Source: Cristatella mucedo
Taxonomy: Eukaryota; Bryozoa; Phylactolaemata; Cristatellidae
Length of the DNA: 64,000 nucleotides
Assembly: GCA_009760855.2 (NCBI GenBank)
Contig: WPIO01000003.1
Coordinates: 5,894,501 to 5,958,500, forward strand
Direction of reading: 5' to 3'
In this document: positions 50,866-62,080 of the stretch, piece by piece
Layout of the letters: every line of letters begins with the position of its first letter
Numbering within the stretch: the stretch's first letter is position 1
Notes under the pieces: model-generated
Told to the model about the DNA's origin: nothing
Database searches by the model: none
The model's input: only the letters and a program-made list of their open reading frames with translations
Translations under genes and position numbers: made by a program

Positions 50866-51744
50866 TTTTGGTCCTCAATAACTGCGGATAACTTGCTAGA
50901 GACCATTCTTTCAGTTACTTTCATACCGAATCGTCTAGCGATGAAAATCAAATCAAGTAGGTAATGACGTGTAAAAAGCTTCAGCTGGGGTCAAACTGGT
51001 ACAAATGAGACACCCGATAGGCATCCACTCATCGAAAGGGAAAACTTTCAAAATGTAGCAGGTGAGCTTAATACTGCATGCAATCTCGGCCTATTTGCTT
51101 TCAGCCTTTTTCTCAGTTCAGTAAATTCGACTGCACCCGTGGCTAACCGGTGGCTAACCGATGACGATAGCCACTTGCTTCGGCACTATTCTACATAAGC
51201 TTAATTATTTTGGCAAGACACAGCTTGTAATTACACACACTCCTGCTACAACCAAGGCTCACATGCTCTTTACAAAGTCCTATAATTCCTACCAATACCT
51301 CAGATCTCATTCTCACATAAAATACATCTACATGGAAGGAGGCGCTATGAGTTCTCATGAAAGGCAGTTGCACGAGGTTTCATGCTGCCACGAGGTCTGG
51401 ACCTATGCAGCAACGATGGGCTACAGTAAAAAAGGCTATTGTGCTGTGTACCCACTTGAGGTTATTAGGAATGCATTTGGGTTATGTTAGGGCAACTATG
51501 AGCCAGTATATACTAACGTTCTATGCATGCTCGTACTCTTTGATAAATTACTACTTGTATTTTTTGTACAGCCTGGTGTTCGCAGGTTGACAGCCTGAAA
51601 ACCATATTAAGATATTTCATTGTCCAAGTAAGCCATTATCCGGATAGTCACCTCATCACACCAGCCCTGGAACTATAGAAGTGAATGGTGCCAAACGAAA
51701 TGCCTCTTTAGAATCTATTGGCTTATTGAACAATCTAATTGTTT
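50866..51744. mobile_element. Insertion of about 880 bp splitting a LINE-A copy
   Basis: Foreign to the LINE, which continues on either side with only a few bases missing. Contains a 109-codon plus-strand frame (51161-51490: HTPATTKAHMLFTKS, RQLHEVSCCHEVWTYAATMG) that I do not recognise. No clear terminal repeats or target duplication by eye. Confidence 0.45.
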
Positions 51745-52165
51745 ACCTTTACCTCGTACAAACCTAAAATCCTTTGGACACATGGCCTTTAGTTCGTATG
51801 CTCCTAAAGGCTATAACTCACTCCCGAATTGCGTCACAATATCTCCTGACTTGACCACATTTAAAAAGAAACTAAAACGATGTATTTATCGCAGCATTTA
51901 GTGAATATCTGTGATTCTTTCTTTACGACCTTATGTGTTCTGACCCTGTGCATGCTGCCACTAACCATACTTGCCGACTAACCATGTTCATGTCGCCATT
52001 TACCGAGTTATTGCTGCTTATTGAGCATGCTACTACAAACCATTCAATCGTTCTTCTTTTGCAGCAAATGTAAAGTTCTTGTAAAAATATTGAGTTCCAT
52101 GAGGCTGCTATATCAAAGTTATTAACATAAATAATAATAATAATATTATTATTATTATCGTAGCA
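51745..52165 (+). mobile_element. LINE-A fragment, right part of the split copy
   Basis: Resumes at PRTNLKSFG and continues SSYAPKGYNSLPNCVTISPD and LTTFKKKLK, then the 3' UTR (GCATGCTGCCACTAACCATA), a degenerate stem-loop and an (ATA)/(ATT) tail at 52130-52160. Confidence 0.85.
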
Positions 52166-52252
52166 AGATTTTTTGTGATCTTTTTCTGTCTCATTGTGGA
52201 ACAGGCAGTGAAGCCCAGTAAAACAAAGGCTAAACTAAACCACTTGCCTTAA

Positions 52253-52490
52253 CTATAACTTGGTAGCCTGTCTTCTATCTGTCTCACCACTAGAGCTGGT
52301 AACTGGCAAAACATTTTTCTAGCTAGCCCAAAGCTCATTGGGCCCTGGAAGTATCCAGGGGAGCAATAATTTTGTAAATAGCCTCTATTCCATATCCCGA
52401 TCACAATCGCTCGCAGTCTGCGGCAGTGACTGCCCATCTCGCCAATAATGACTTGCATCGTTGAACTCGGAAAGATGTGTACCATTACAA
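52253..52490 (-). CDS. Unassigned open frame behind a splice acceptor
   Basis: cctattttag precedes a phase 0 open frame of 80 codons (VVMVHIFPSSTMQVIIGEMG, SHCRRLRAIVIGIW, NYCSPGYFQGPMSFGLARKM) ending TAA at 52252-52250. The phase 1 frame is also suggestive (GCNGTHLSEFNDASHYWRDG) but has a stop. Phase 0 would match the end of the exon at 55140. Function unknown. Confidence 0.22.
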
Positions 52491-52499
52491 CCAACTAAA

Positions 52500-53691
52500 A
52501 TAGGATTTTTCATTCCAAATTGGAATTAACGGAAGCAAATTTGAATTTGGATGATAAATCTATATGTAAATTAACTTAGGTATCACATCAAGTCAAAAAC
52601 ACCTTGCCTCTAAATCGAAAAAATCGATGAGCAAATTATATATTCTTTTTGAAGAATTCTCTTTTCATTCCATATCAAGTCTTCCAATACAAGATTCAGT
52701 TGGCAATTTAAAAAAAAATTGTTTCTAATACTATTTAGGTGATTGGTAATATAAATTTTGTTTAAATCAGTAGCTATCACAACTAGCCCTATTTCAAATG
52801 CAATCTGAGCACAGTCCTAATAAATTAAATCAGAGGTATTACAAGTAGGAAGTATTACAGTTACAAGCTTATAAAACAATCTTTATGTCTATTTTTTTCT
52901 TCTTTTTTTCCAACTTTGACAACAGTTTTATATTCCTAGATTGGTATATGCATCGATATCTTGTTATGTTGGTTAAGTCAGTAAAATTATCCAAGCCGTT
53001 GACAAAATGCATACAGCTCGAAGCGACTTCGACGAGCACTAAAAACCCTGAACAATTCATAAATCTCTGTGATAGCCGCTTAGTTGCAACTACTAGTATT
53101 CTCTTGCAAGCTTTGCCTATCAGCTGCCAGGGGTCCTGGATGAGCGATGCAAGGTTTAATAAGGGAGCCTATTGCTCCCGTTATCACCAAAGATCAACAT
53201 CAATGTTAAATGCTACTAATGAATTTACTCTTCACAACCATGGTCGGTGGCTGGCGTATGGCAATCCTGTGTGGCTTACTGCAAGCTATAACTATATTAA
53301 AGCTCTTCTGCCTCTGTTATTATATGAGGTCCTTCTGTAATCTAACATTTAGTGCTTTTAATAATATAAGCAGCAGCAATCTCAAAAATAAGATACTCTA
53401 AGAAATGGTAGATTTAGCATATGGTGAAGACTCAATGCAATCAAACGCACAGGCCACTGATTACCGGGGCATTATCATCAATAGGAGTACCGAGCAGGAA
53501 AATAACTATGCGGTCCTGAGCCGAGTCATGTAACTGTATCAGTGAACCGTTGAAGCTCCAGGAATTACCGCGATAATCTACTACTAGATACAATTTAAGC
53601 CTAAGCAATTAATTACTTCTTCAGTCGTCCTCTATGATTTTTGAAATGCACCAGTTCAGCCTTATGTGCTATAGCTGGGACTACCCCTACC
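52500..53691. other. No gene recognised
   Basis: AT-rich. The 151-codon plus-strand frame at 52885-53340 starts in a poly-T run (FFFFFS) and shows no domain, so I leave it uncalled. Confidence 0.35.
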
Positions 53692-54000
53692 AAGACTTTG
53701 AGCTTGTCGACACTTAGGGCGAACAGTGCGCTTTGTCAGAGGTGCAAACTCGTCGAACGTGTCAGCTAGTGTCGTGTTGTTGGAGCTATCTAACAATGAT
53801 GACAGATCGGAGGAAAGACTGAGCAGCAGAGGTGAAGCTGATATTCTCGCACGGACCGCATCGATGTCAAGGGTCTTGAGGTTTCGCGATTCACAGGTTA
53901 TTTTAGAGGAGGAGGTGGGCACACACTGTATATTGAATGAGATCTGCATGTGGTCAGATAAGCAGGATTTGTTAATAATTGATGACAAAGTGCACTATGC
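53692..54000 (-). mobile_element. LINE-A fragment, end of endonuclease and linker
   Basis: Minus-strand open frame reads SCLSDHMQISFNI (the SDH catalytic block of the AP endonuclease) and then SRNLKTLDIDAVRARISASP, TTLADTFDEFAPLTKR, the linker before the RT. It is the only LINE-A piece here that reaches the endonuclease. Confidence 0.8.
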
Positions 54001-54660
54001 CTCGTGGCCGCTCACTTCAGCACGCACAGCCATTCCTTTCACAGGGGCTCGGGGTGTAGTTCAAGGCTTGGCACATCGTTCCCCAATGGCGCCTGAACCA
54101 GCTCACCCTTCCAGTGCGTGAGACTGGCCACAGTTCTGACTTTCAAGGGTCAGCCGCATGCCATCGGTGCTCCTCGGAAAAAGAGAAGCGGTTGCGAGAG
54201 CTCTCCAACAGTCACCTTATGATGCAAGGTCGTGTCTGCCATGAGGGCAGACATGACCTGAACCGTCTTTTTACCGCCCAGCCGGAACACCTAAGGACAT
54301 CTGACAGATACCCGGCAGCGAGTTGCTGCCGCCGGACGTAATCTTGGAGTACGGAAAAGAAGCACTTATTATCTACGTTGCCGTCGCGTTCATCAAGGAC
54401 GAGGAGGCCCTGATCAAAGCAGCCAGCCATAAGGTCTGGAAGAATCAGAGCATGGTGACTGACTTTCGGACCAAGGGGCAAACGTCTTCCTCGATGTTGC
54501 CGTTGGTCGTGAATTTCTCGGGTTATGGTACCTGGACAAAGACTGGTGCCTCTACAAAGTCAGCATCGAGTCACCATACCAGATGCTATTTCGAACCCAT
54601 TACCTCGGCCCGCTGTCGTAAATAGCATCCGACTCACCCAAAGTGCCATCACGGCTCGCC
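54001..54660 (-). mobile_element. GC-rich block with tRNA-like SINE head
   Basis: At its right end the minus strand has GAGCCGTGATGGCACTTTGG then GTGAGTCGGATGC (A-box region) and, 50 bp on, GGTAATGGGTTCGAAATAG (B box GGTTCGA). The following body is GC-richer than the surroundings. Overlapping frames on both strands (54323-54625 plus, 54212-54481 minus) show no known domain. The SINE head is well supported; how far the element extends towards 54001 is not. Confidence 0.5.
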
Positions 54661-55139
54661 ATTAGCTTCAAATCCCTCGGAGATCTAGACTCGAGTTCGT
54701 GTGCTCTCAAAGCCTGTTGTTCACTACCGACTATTGCATTTATTTTCGATGACTCAACGAAGTCAAAAAAGCAATAATTGAAAGCCCTTAGACTTTTATT
54801 AGCATTTGCACTGTCTTTGCGAGAACTGTCCTGTATGATAGAATGGACACTAAAATTGTGTATGTTGTTGCTAACCGATTTACATTCTTGTTTTCTAGAA
54901 TCACTAATTGTCCTACAAAGATACTTGGCTCTCTTAGTATTGGATTCAAATTCCTCATTTATTTATTACTACAAATTTCCTGAGATGGGTTGAGCCAGAT
55001 CGCTTTTATTTGGGGCCCAGATGGCCTACTAGCCAGGAGAAGCTGATAATTTATGCACAGATGGGTTACTTAGGGTCAATTTAGGAGTCATTCAATTTCC
55101 ATTTAGTTACCGTTCCATTCTAATCATGCCGACACTTAC
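54661..55139. other. No gene recognised
   Basis: Short spacer or intron below the exon at 55140. A 54665-54720 stretch (AAATCCCTCGGAGATCTAGA) may be a LINE-A scrap. Confidence 0.4.
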
Positions 55140-55352
55140 CGGACACTTATAGGCCGTGGCGTTATAGTAGTGCTGGAGGCAGGTCTGCTGATGCAGGGCA
55201 CAGGATACAGAGCACTCCAGCAGTGTCCTTGACTTATGAGCGACCGCGCCAGCAGGAAATGAGCTGACCTGAGCCCATTGAGCATCGGTGTAGCTGCCTG
55301 CTTCACAAGCCGTAATCTGTGCAGCTACTGTGAGCGAAACACCGAGGGACAT
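55140..55352 (-). CDS. First-exon paralogue of secreted Cys-rich protein
   Basis: Close paralogue of 43332-43566: ACEAGSYTDAQWAQVSSF, PAGAVAHKSRTLLECSVSC and TCLQHYYNATAYKCP before a GTAAGT donor (phase 0, 11 bases later than in the paralogue). The Cys spacing is identical. The 5' side is doubtful. Similarity extends upstream through WLTVMSLGVSLTVAAQ, but the frame meets a TGA at 55373-55375 and the only in-frame ATG (55352) leaves a 12-residue leader, short for a signal peptide. Either the original start is lost (pseudogene), an upstream exon supplies it, or the short leader is used. The frame is otherwise clean, arguing for recent function. Confidence 0.55.
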
Positions 55353-55375
55353 CACTGTCAACCATAGTAGGTATC

Positions 55376-56469
55376 AATTAGCGGCAGGACACCTTCAGCT
55401 GCTTCAGCTAAGAAGCCTGGGGCGGCCTTAGTTCTTAGACTACTTACCGATACCTGTGCGTTAGTCTTATCGACTACTTCAAGTAATTGGCGTTCACTCA
55501 AAGGGAATAGTAAGCAATAGAAGCAAAAGAAGCTATACGTATCGATGAATCCACCTTTAGACAAAAAAGGTGCCTCCACAAAACGGCTGATAGTGAAGTC
55601 AATGAGTCAATCGTTACCCTTTATGACTAGTCTTCAGCCGGCAAATTGTTTTCAAAGGGTTGCAAATATATGATTGTACATAAAGATTTGGCTACGCTAG
55701 GAGATTGCTAGCTTGCCTTATCGTCAAGTTCTATAGCCAAATGGGGTTTACCGTCAACAGTATGCCCTCAATCAATCATTCATGCACGTGCTGTAACGTA
55801 TTTTTTATATGAATTTATTGGCGGGAACCCGGGTCCTCAAAAGGACAAAGATCTCGCAAAAAATCTACGAAGCCAAGAATATTTGTCACTTATACCTCAT
55901 TATAGGCTCAATCGTCTTCTTTAGGTCAATAAAGCTACACCACGATTACAGTTTCATATTTATTCTCTCCTTTTTGGCGAAGAAAGACAGTGAGGTCTGG
56001 CCAGGCTGTGGAGCGAAGAGGTTTTTTCGGGCGCTGAGCTCCGCTTTCTGCGTTGCGACACCAAATGCCAGTTTTTTCTTTGCCGGCTCCTGAGATCTCA
56101 CATGACAGGAATAGTTGACACATGAAATTTTTCTGTTTTTTTCTCTCGCGATTTTGACTATTTTCTAGAAATTAATTAATTAATTAACTTTGAACAAGGG
56201 ACATTTGTGGGACCGGGTCCATGCCAATATCGTCACATAGCCGTTAAATAGAGGTCACTGAATTTTGTTTACAGATCATGGAGGGATAAATTATGACCCA
56301 AGCTGCGGATCGTTATTCGCAAATCATTCCAGGACCGTTTGTTCACTTATGCTCATTCTTTTTCAGTGAGGGAAATTGTGGTTTCAAACCTTCACTTTCG
56401 ATACAAATGTCTGAACTCGAATAGGTAGTTAAGTGTGGTTATCGTTAGAATTAAAAGGATATTTTTATA
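55376..56469. other. No gene recognised
   Basis: Presumed upstream region of the exon at 55140. The 73-codon minus frame 55358-55579 is in a different frame from the exon. No promoter element called. Confidence 0.4.
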
Positions 56470-57404
56470 TGCAATGTATCTTCTTCTGTAATTCTACAAA
56501 GTCATAAAGACCATGTGGGTGTTACGCAGGAGAGTTTTGTATAGCACACTCACAGCCAAAATGGCTTTCGGTACTCATTCGGTAGCCAACAGACTTCGTC
56601 TCACGCAACAAAAAGAAAGTGGGAAGCGTAGCAGAGTCAAGAGAGCAGTTGAGGTAGTGAGTGTCGTAAAAGTAGCCGCTCAGGACCACTGAAAAGGACG
56701 AGCCATAGTCGGCAGTAGGAGAGTAGTTGTCGTTGTGTAAGAATTGTGGAAGCGAGTTCCACAGTCTAGGACCAGCAGAGCTAAAGGTTCTGTCGCCAAC
56801 GGTCTTTAAGCGGAGGAATGGGACAGCTAATTTATTGTCCACACAGGACCTGAGGGCTTGAACAGGCTGAAACTGATGCAGCAGCTCAGCTAGGTACGAA
56901 GGAGCCGAGCCGTGGTGGGCTTATGGGTCAGCGTAAGAACTTTGCTCTGTATCCGTTGCTTAACCGGCATCCATCCTAGCTCTTTTAGCAAAGGAGACAC
57001 GTGCTTAAACCTCTGGGACGTGAAGATTAGCCTTGCAGCCATATTCATAGTCTGCGGCAGTGGCCTAATAGCTTTCTTTGGCAGCCCAGCCAATAAGGAA
57101 TTGCAATGTACAAGCCGAGACAGATCTAAGGACCTAGTTAAATTGTTAACAAGCCACTGTGGGAGACAGCTCCTAATCTTGGATAGGAATCGGACGTGAT
57201 GGTTAGCTGTAGAAGTAGTCTTCTGAATGCATTTTTTAAAAGTGAGGTAGTTGTCGAAAACGACACTTAAATTTCGAGCACGTTGTGAAGGTCGCACAAT
57301 AGCATCACCTATTAGAACAGCAAAGCCTTTTAATCCAGCCGCACGCCTAGGGTGCCCTACGAGCAGGAGTTCAGTTTTATCATCATTTAATTTGTATCTG
57401 ACTT

Positions 57405-57722
57405 CTAGGATCGAATATCGGCAAGGCAAGCATTCAGTTTCTCAGTTGCCGCTGCAGATTCCGACGGTTTAAATGACAAATACAACTGAGTATCGTCAGC
57501 ATAGAAGTGATATCCTATTCCATGGGCCTCAATCACTTTTTCCAGAGGTTGTGTATAAATGGAGAACAGCAAGGGACCGAGTACAGACCCTTGAGGGACT
57601 CTACAGGTGACTCTTCTCGTGTCTGAGACCTGAACCCCACACGACACGGATTGAACACGACTAGACAAGTACGATTTAAACCACGCCAGTGCTTCGTATG
57701 CCAGACCGATCGTCGTTCTCAA
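57405..57722 (-). pseudogene. LINE-B reverse transcriptase palm
   Basis: Open frame with GLAYEALAWFKSYLSSRVQS, then VPQGSVLGPLLFSIYTQPL (motif B) and GIGYHFYADDTQLYLSFKP (motif C, both catalytic Asp present). It continues in a shifted frame at 56890-57429 with [38 protein letters not shown] and ELGWMPVKQRIQS. Catalytic residues survive but the reading frame does not. Confidence 0.9.
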
Positions 57723-58669
57723 TCGTTCGAACAGAACCTCGTGATCAATGGTGTCAAAGGCAGCAGACAGATCTAGCAGAACTAGGGCAGTGACATTCCC
57801 GTCGTCGTTGCCACGTAGAATGTCATTGTTAACACGGAGGAGAGAAGTTTCAGTAGAGTGCTGCCTCTTGAACCCTGATCGAAATGTTTCTCACGTTCCA
57901 TTATTTTTAACATGTTCAACCAGCTGCTTAGCAACAATTTGTTTTAAGAATCTTTGATAAGAAAGGAAGACGGCAAACTGGGCGATAGTTTGTAAGGAAC
58001 TCTGTGTCTAATCCAGGCTTTTTAAGAATGGGTCTTATGATTTGAAGGACTTGGGGACGACCCCTTTTCCCAAAGAAGCATTAAAAATCTCGGTAATGGC
58101 AGGGCTAAGTTGGTCTGCTAGTGAAAACCACAGAGATGAGGGTATAGGGTCTTCAGGAGACGAACTCTTTTTGCTAGACCTTATTAAGGTAGCCACATCG
58201 CATGCAGAAACCTCAGAGAACCTTTTAAAGAAGGTCACAGATTATGGAACCGCGATTGCATTAGTCAGAGGGGCTTAATGGAGGTACGAATGTGCACAAT
58301 TTCTTCAGTTAAGAAGGCTGAAAACTTTTCGGCTGAGCCCTTAATATCTGGTGAGTCAGATTTCACAGCATTGGTCAGTAAATGGTACTCTCTTATAAAT
58401 CAGTTTAGTGTCCGACTGGCAGGAATTAAGCTTCCGAATGAAAAAAGAAGCCCTGGTTTTCTTAAGCTTTCGTGTGTAAACTCGAAGGAAGTCTTTGAAA
58501 TTGACTAGATCTGCATCAGACCCCGATTTCTTGAAACGAAGCTCAAGCCTGTGCCTAACCCGGCGCATCTTTAGGAGTTTCTTTGTAACTTGAAAGGAAT
58601 CTCCACGACTTTGAACACAATTAGAGTTAACGGGAGCGTACTTGTCAAGAGGGCTCCCGAGTGTCATTT

Positions 58670-59818
58670 TCATAGCATCAGTAAGGATATCGAGGCTACC
58701 GGTCGAGTCTGCAGATCAAGAAGACCTGCATCACAAACAGATTTACAAAACTTGCCAACGTCAATGCTTTGTAAGTTATGTCGTTTGGCAAATTCGACAT
58801 TGCCCTGTACGTACGAGGAAGCAGGAACAGTAAACGAGACCGAAAAATGATCCGAGAGGGTCAGTGGGTACACCACAAGGTCCGTGGGGAGGACATCCTT
58901 AGTGATCGCGAGATCTAGAATGTGGCCACCAACGTGGGTGCTATGATTAACGTGTTGGGCCAAACCAAAATTCTCAAGACAGTCAAGAAAATAGCGGACA
59001 TGGCTGTTGCTAGGGTTGTCAACGTGAATATTGAAGTCTCCTACAATCAACAACGGCCTGTCACACACACATATTTTAGCGAGGAACTCTGAAAACTCCT
59101 CTATAAACAAGTTTAGACAGCCAGAAGGAGGCCGGTATACCGCAACAATGAGAGGCATTGTCTTTGATAAAGACTCGATTGCAACCGATTCAAACGATGG
59201 CCCATGCGAAAAACTGCACATTTTATAGCTAAACAGTTCGCGAACAACAATTGCAACCTCGCCACCGACCTTGTCAGAACGCATGGGCTGATATATTGAG
59301 AACCAGGGTGGAGTGGTCTCAGAAATACGGCTACAGGAACAAGGCGTCATCCAAGTTTGGGTAAGCAGAAATGCATCTAGCTTCTCCTGGACCACCTGAT
59401 CGTGGATATTTAACCCCTTGGTTTTTAGCATGCGGACATTTAGTAGGCGGAATTTAAGAGGCCGTCCAACAACTGGGCGACGGCGATGAAGTGGCTTGTA
59501 TTCTCTTCCGTTTGCGTCCGGCCCTGCGGACGCAGGCCCTTTGAATTTGAATTGGACCTTGGTAACGGCCGGCGGACGACGTTTCACAACGTGCTGGGCT
59601 ACGGCGGGTGGGCTACTACCGCAACAAGTACTATTCAGCGGTTTAAACTTACGGGTCGTAGGTTTGATAGCCGAGCTGTTGATAGGGCGAACGCAGGATG
59701 CAGGAAGGTTCTCACTGACTCGCCGGAGAAGGCCCACCGGTAGGTATCGACTAATGGCGACATCACACCTTATGCTAAGCAGGTCATGTTTTTTGAAGCA
59801 TATCTGAGGACAGCTCAT
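58670..59818 (-). pseudogene. LINE-B endonuclease domain ORF
   Basis: An open frame of 382 residues from ATG 59818. Residues 1-120 are basic and Pro/Arg-rich with no zinc knuckle. From about 122 an apurinic-like endonuclease follows: FRLLNVRMLKTKG, LLTQTWM (152-156), VGGEVAIVVREL, VAVYRPPSG (226-233), VGDFNIHVDNP (259-269), THVGGHILDL and LSDHFSVSF (321-329). The catalytic acid normally found in LTETW is Gln here (Q154); GDFN and SDH are intact. The frame is lost soon after residue 370, before the RT. In life this domain nicks target DNA to prime reverse transcription. The copy is disabled by the substitution and frameshifts. Confidence 0.9.
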
Positions 59819-59870
59819 AAATAATTACAATGAAGATAGCAGCGGAATACCCGAAGGCATTCTGGAGAAA

Positions 59871-61266
59871 TCAAGTAAAGGTCCACACCACGCTAGGAGT
59901 CGCCTGAGGCCACTCTCTAGCGCGAGAATGAAAGTATATACATATATGAATAGGATACATAAGTATATATATACCTGTATATCACTTATACACGTTTATT
60001 TCTATTTAGAGCTAATGGATTGATGGAGACCAAAAGTTCAAGACAAGTCACTTCTCTTCCCAAGTTCACGGGCAGGAAAGACAGTAGTCCCTTTGCAAGC
60101 TGTAGTACCATGACAGTCGTCATTCACAGACTCTTGGAGCTAGCTAATCGCCAAGCATTCGTTCGCATTCTCGAAAACTTGCCGGCATAATGTTGACAGA
60201 TTACGTAATCCAGCTTGGCGTGACAACTGTAACCGATTTTTAATTAGAAACTATATGCCGTTTCTATCACGAGCCTTGCCCTTGGGAGATTCTCGAATCT
60301 AGCATGCTGCAACCCGGCTCATCAAAACTTCATTTACGAACAGGCAAAAAATGTTCTTAAGTAATTGCAAGCGATAGGAGTTTAAAAAGAGTTGGCTCTG
60401 TAGTTGCAGTCAAAGGCAACATTTTTATAGAATAATTTTAGTAAAATAGACGCCTGCATATTTGTAGCTGGCTTGAGCAGGATCCTGGTTCTAAAGTGCA
60501 GCTCTATGACAAAAGACACTCTGAATAACAGTCCTGATAATTGTAATTTTGGTTGTGGTATTAGGTCGGCAATGAGAAGAAATATCAAACCTAAATACAA
60601 CTGTGCAAAGATCATGCAGTGCCTATTTTTTCAGAAACTGGGTTACCATTTGTTGGTTTACAGAAAGTCAAAGTTTGACAGGAATAGTACTCTTTCCATC
60701 CGTTAACTGAAATCCTTAATCCTTTTTTCTAATCGCCCAAAACTGTAAACTCCAGTGCTGTAGCTTTTTTTTTATAAACCATCAAAGTCGTTCGCAGGAA
60801 ATCAGTATTCCTAATGTCTCCCTATATCGCAATGTGCCCTTACATGATGAGAGGCAAATAAGAATTCACAAATAGCTGGGTTTATATTCCAATAAGAATG
60901 CGAATTTAAAGAGTTATAGCTGTTTACTATACAGTATCTAATGTTTTCTCTGTGCTTGAAAGTATGCGGAAACGCGGAAATATGTACCTCAAGTTTAAAG
61001 GAGACCTACCTGAAAATATTACACAAATGAATGTTGTCAAGGTTTTTTGGAAGGCATAGCGGTGACAGATTTATTAGAAAAATATTAATAGGCAAGTGAC
61101 ACTATTCTCTTGAAGCCACTCTCCTCCATATGAATTCTGACGCTTTAGGAACTGATGTGGTCTTTTTGCACCCGTGTAAAACTTACGACACCATCAATTT
61201 CAAGATCATGCTTCTGCCGGTAACGGCTGCGATCGGCCTGGACAAAAAAAATTTAAAGATTAGTGA
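59871..61266. other. No gene recognised
   Basis: AT-rich spacer upstream of LINE-B; frames at 60382-60706 lie antisense to each other and lack features. Confidence 0.4.
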
Positions 61267-61279
61267 TACTTTTTCGTCT

Positions 61280-61425
61280 GCAGACACATGCACTCACGTT
61301 CATACACACGCAGAGTCGATCGAATGTGCACGCTTACTGGCATGCACGACACACACATAAACAAGCACATGTGCAAAGGAATGCACACACACACACAAAC
61401 ACACACAAACACACACACACATTCA
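61280..61425. repeat. (CA)n-rich tract
   Basis: CACACACACAAACACACACA units and flanking CA/TG-rich sequence. Reading frames across it (His-Thr or Cys-Val rich) are spurious. Confidence 0.9.
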
Positions 61426-61549
61426 TGTGCTCTTGCTATCACATAGATATGCATGCGAACCACCAGGCACTTTCCATACGTAGGGGCAAAACGATGTTAG
61501 ATCGCATCTGGTAGTAGAATTGCAAATGGAGTGGTTCTTAGCTATCATA

Positions 61550-61614
61550 CTAAGTTAGGAGCTTACCTGTACCCCTACCACGAAGCTTCAACACAAGTAC
61601 CAGTTCGCGTTTCT
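61550..61614 (-). pseudogene. Decayed copy of the small Cys-rich exon
   Basis: Aligns base for base with 45960-46012 (35 of 53 positions identical by eye). In the matching frame it reads NANWYLC, then TGA where the other copy has the second Cys of CC, then SFVVG. The splice acceptor has changed from TAGG to TAAG. Clearly a relic. Confidence 0.55.
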
Positions 61615-62080
61615 TAGATCCCGTGACTATGGATTTATTGATGCTTCAGCTGGCGTTTCTCTCCTTTAGGACGATACTTAAATTATTGAGCTAGCCGGGG
61701 CATAATACGGTTCAACGAGCAAGTTATATAGAAAAGTTCCATGGCAGCGATTCAATAATGCATTAGCTTCATGAAGTCTTTCTCTATTCTGGCAACCATT
61801 AGCTTATCAATCGTGCCTCTTCTGCCGATCGATACTCCTGAAGGTGCGAGTCAATAGAAAAGGTCACTGTTTACTGCCGTCTCAGTAACAAAGGCGCTGA
61901 GATAGGCAGCTGAGATTTCTATTAACCCACGAATTCTAGAAGCATTCTTTTCTAGCAGCAGCTGTTACATTCAGCTAAGACTTGCAGTGGGTAGGTTCGC
62001 TGGGTAAAAAATTATATGTTGAAGCAGGAGCAGATATCTTCGTAAACCTAAACCCCATCTCGTCATTGCTTTTCCCTGAA
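61615..62080. repeat. Right partner of diverged segmental duplication
   Basis: Collinear with 46006-46460 (see that entry); offset about 15.6 kb. Diverged and with indels, so the duplication is old. Confidence 0.72.

Larger units (their letters stand above)
56470..59870 (-). mobile_element. LINE-B, near-complete coding region, inactive
   Basis: About 3.4 kb on the minus strand in the order basic N-terminal region, AP-type endonuclease (58670-59818), linker (58356-58673), RT fingers (58035-58238), RT palm with PQGSVLGPLLF and FYADDTQLY (57405-57722), thumb and C terminus (56522-57429), 3' UTR with GTAACACCCACATGG, and the start of the tail at 56470. Every domain is present but the frame changes between segments, so at least four frameshifts or stops inactivate it. 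Family by motif content: CR1/L2/Rex-type non-LTR retrotransposon. No separate ORF1 recognised. Confidence 0.93.

Noticed and set aside
52885-53340. 151-codon plus-strand frame
   Set aside because: Begins in a poly-T tract; no domain, signal or splice evidence, and not conserved elsewhere in the window.
61260-61514. Cys-Val and His-Thr rich open frames
   Set aside because: Translation of the CA-rich tract.
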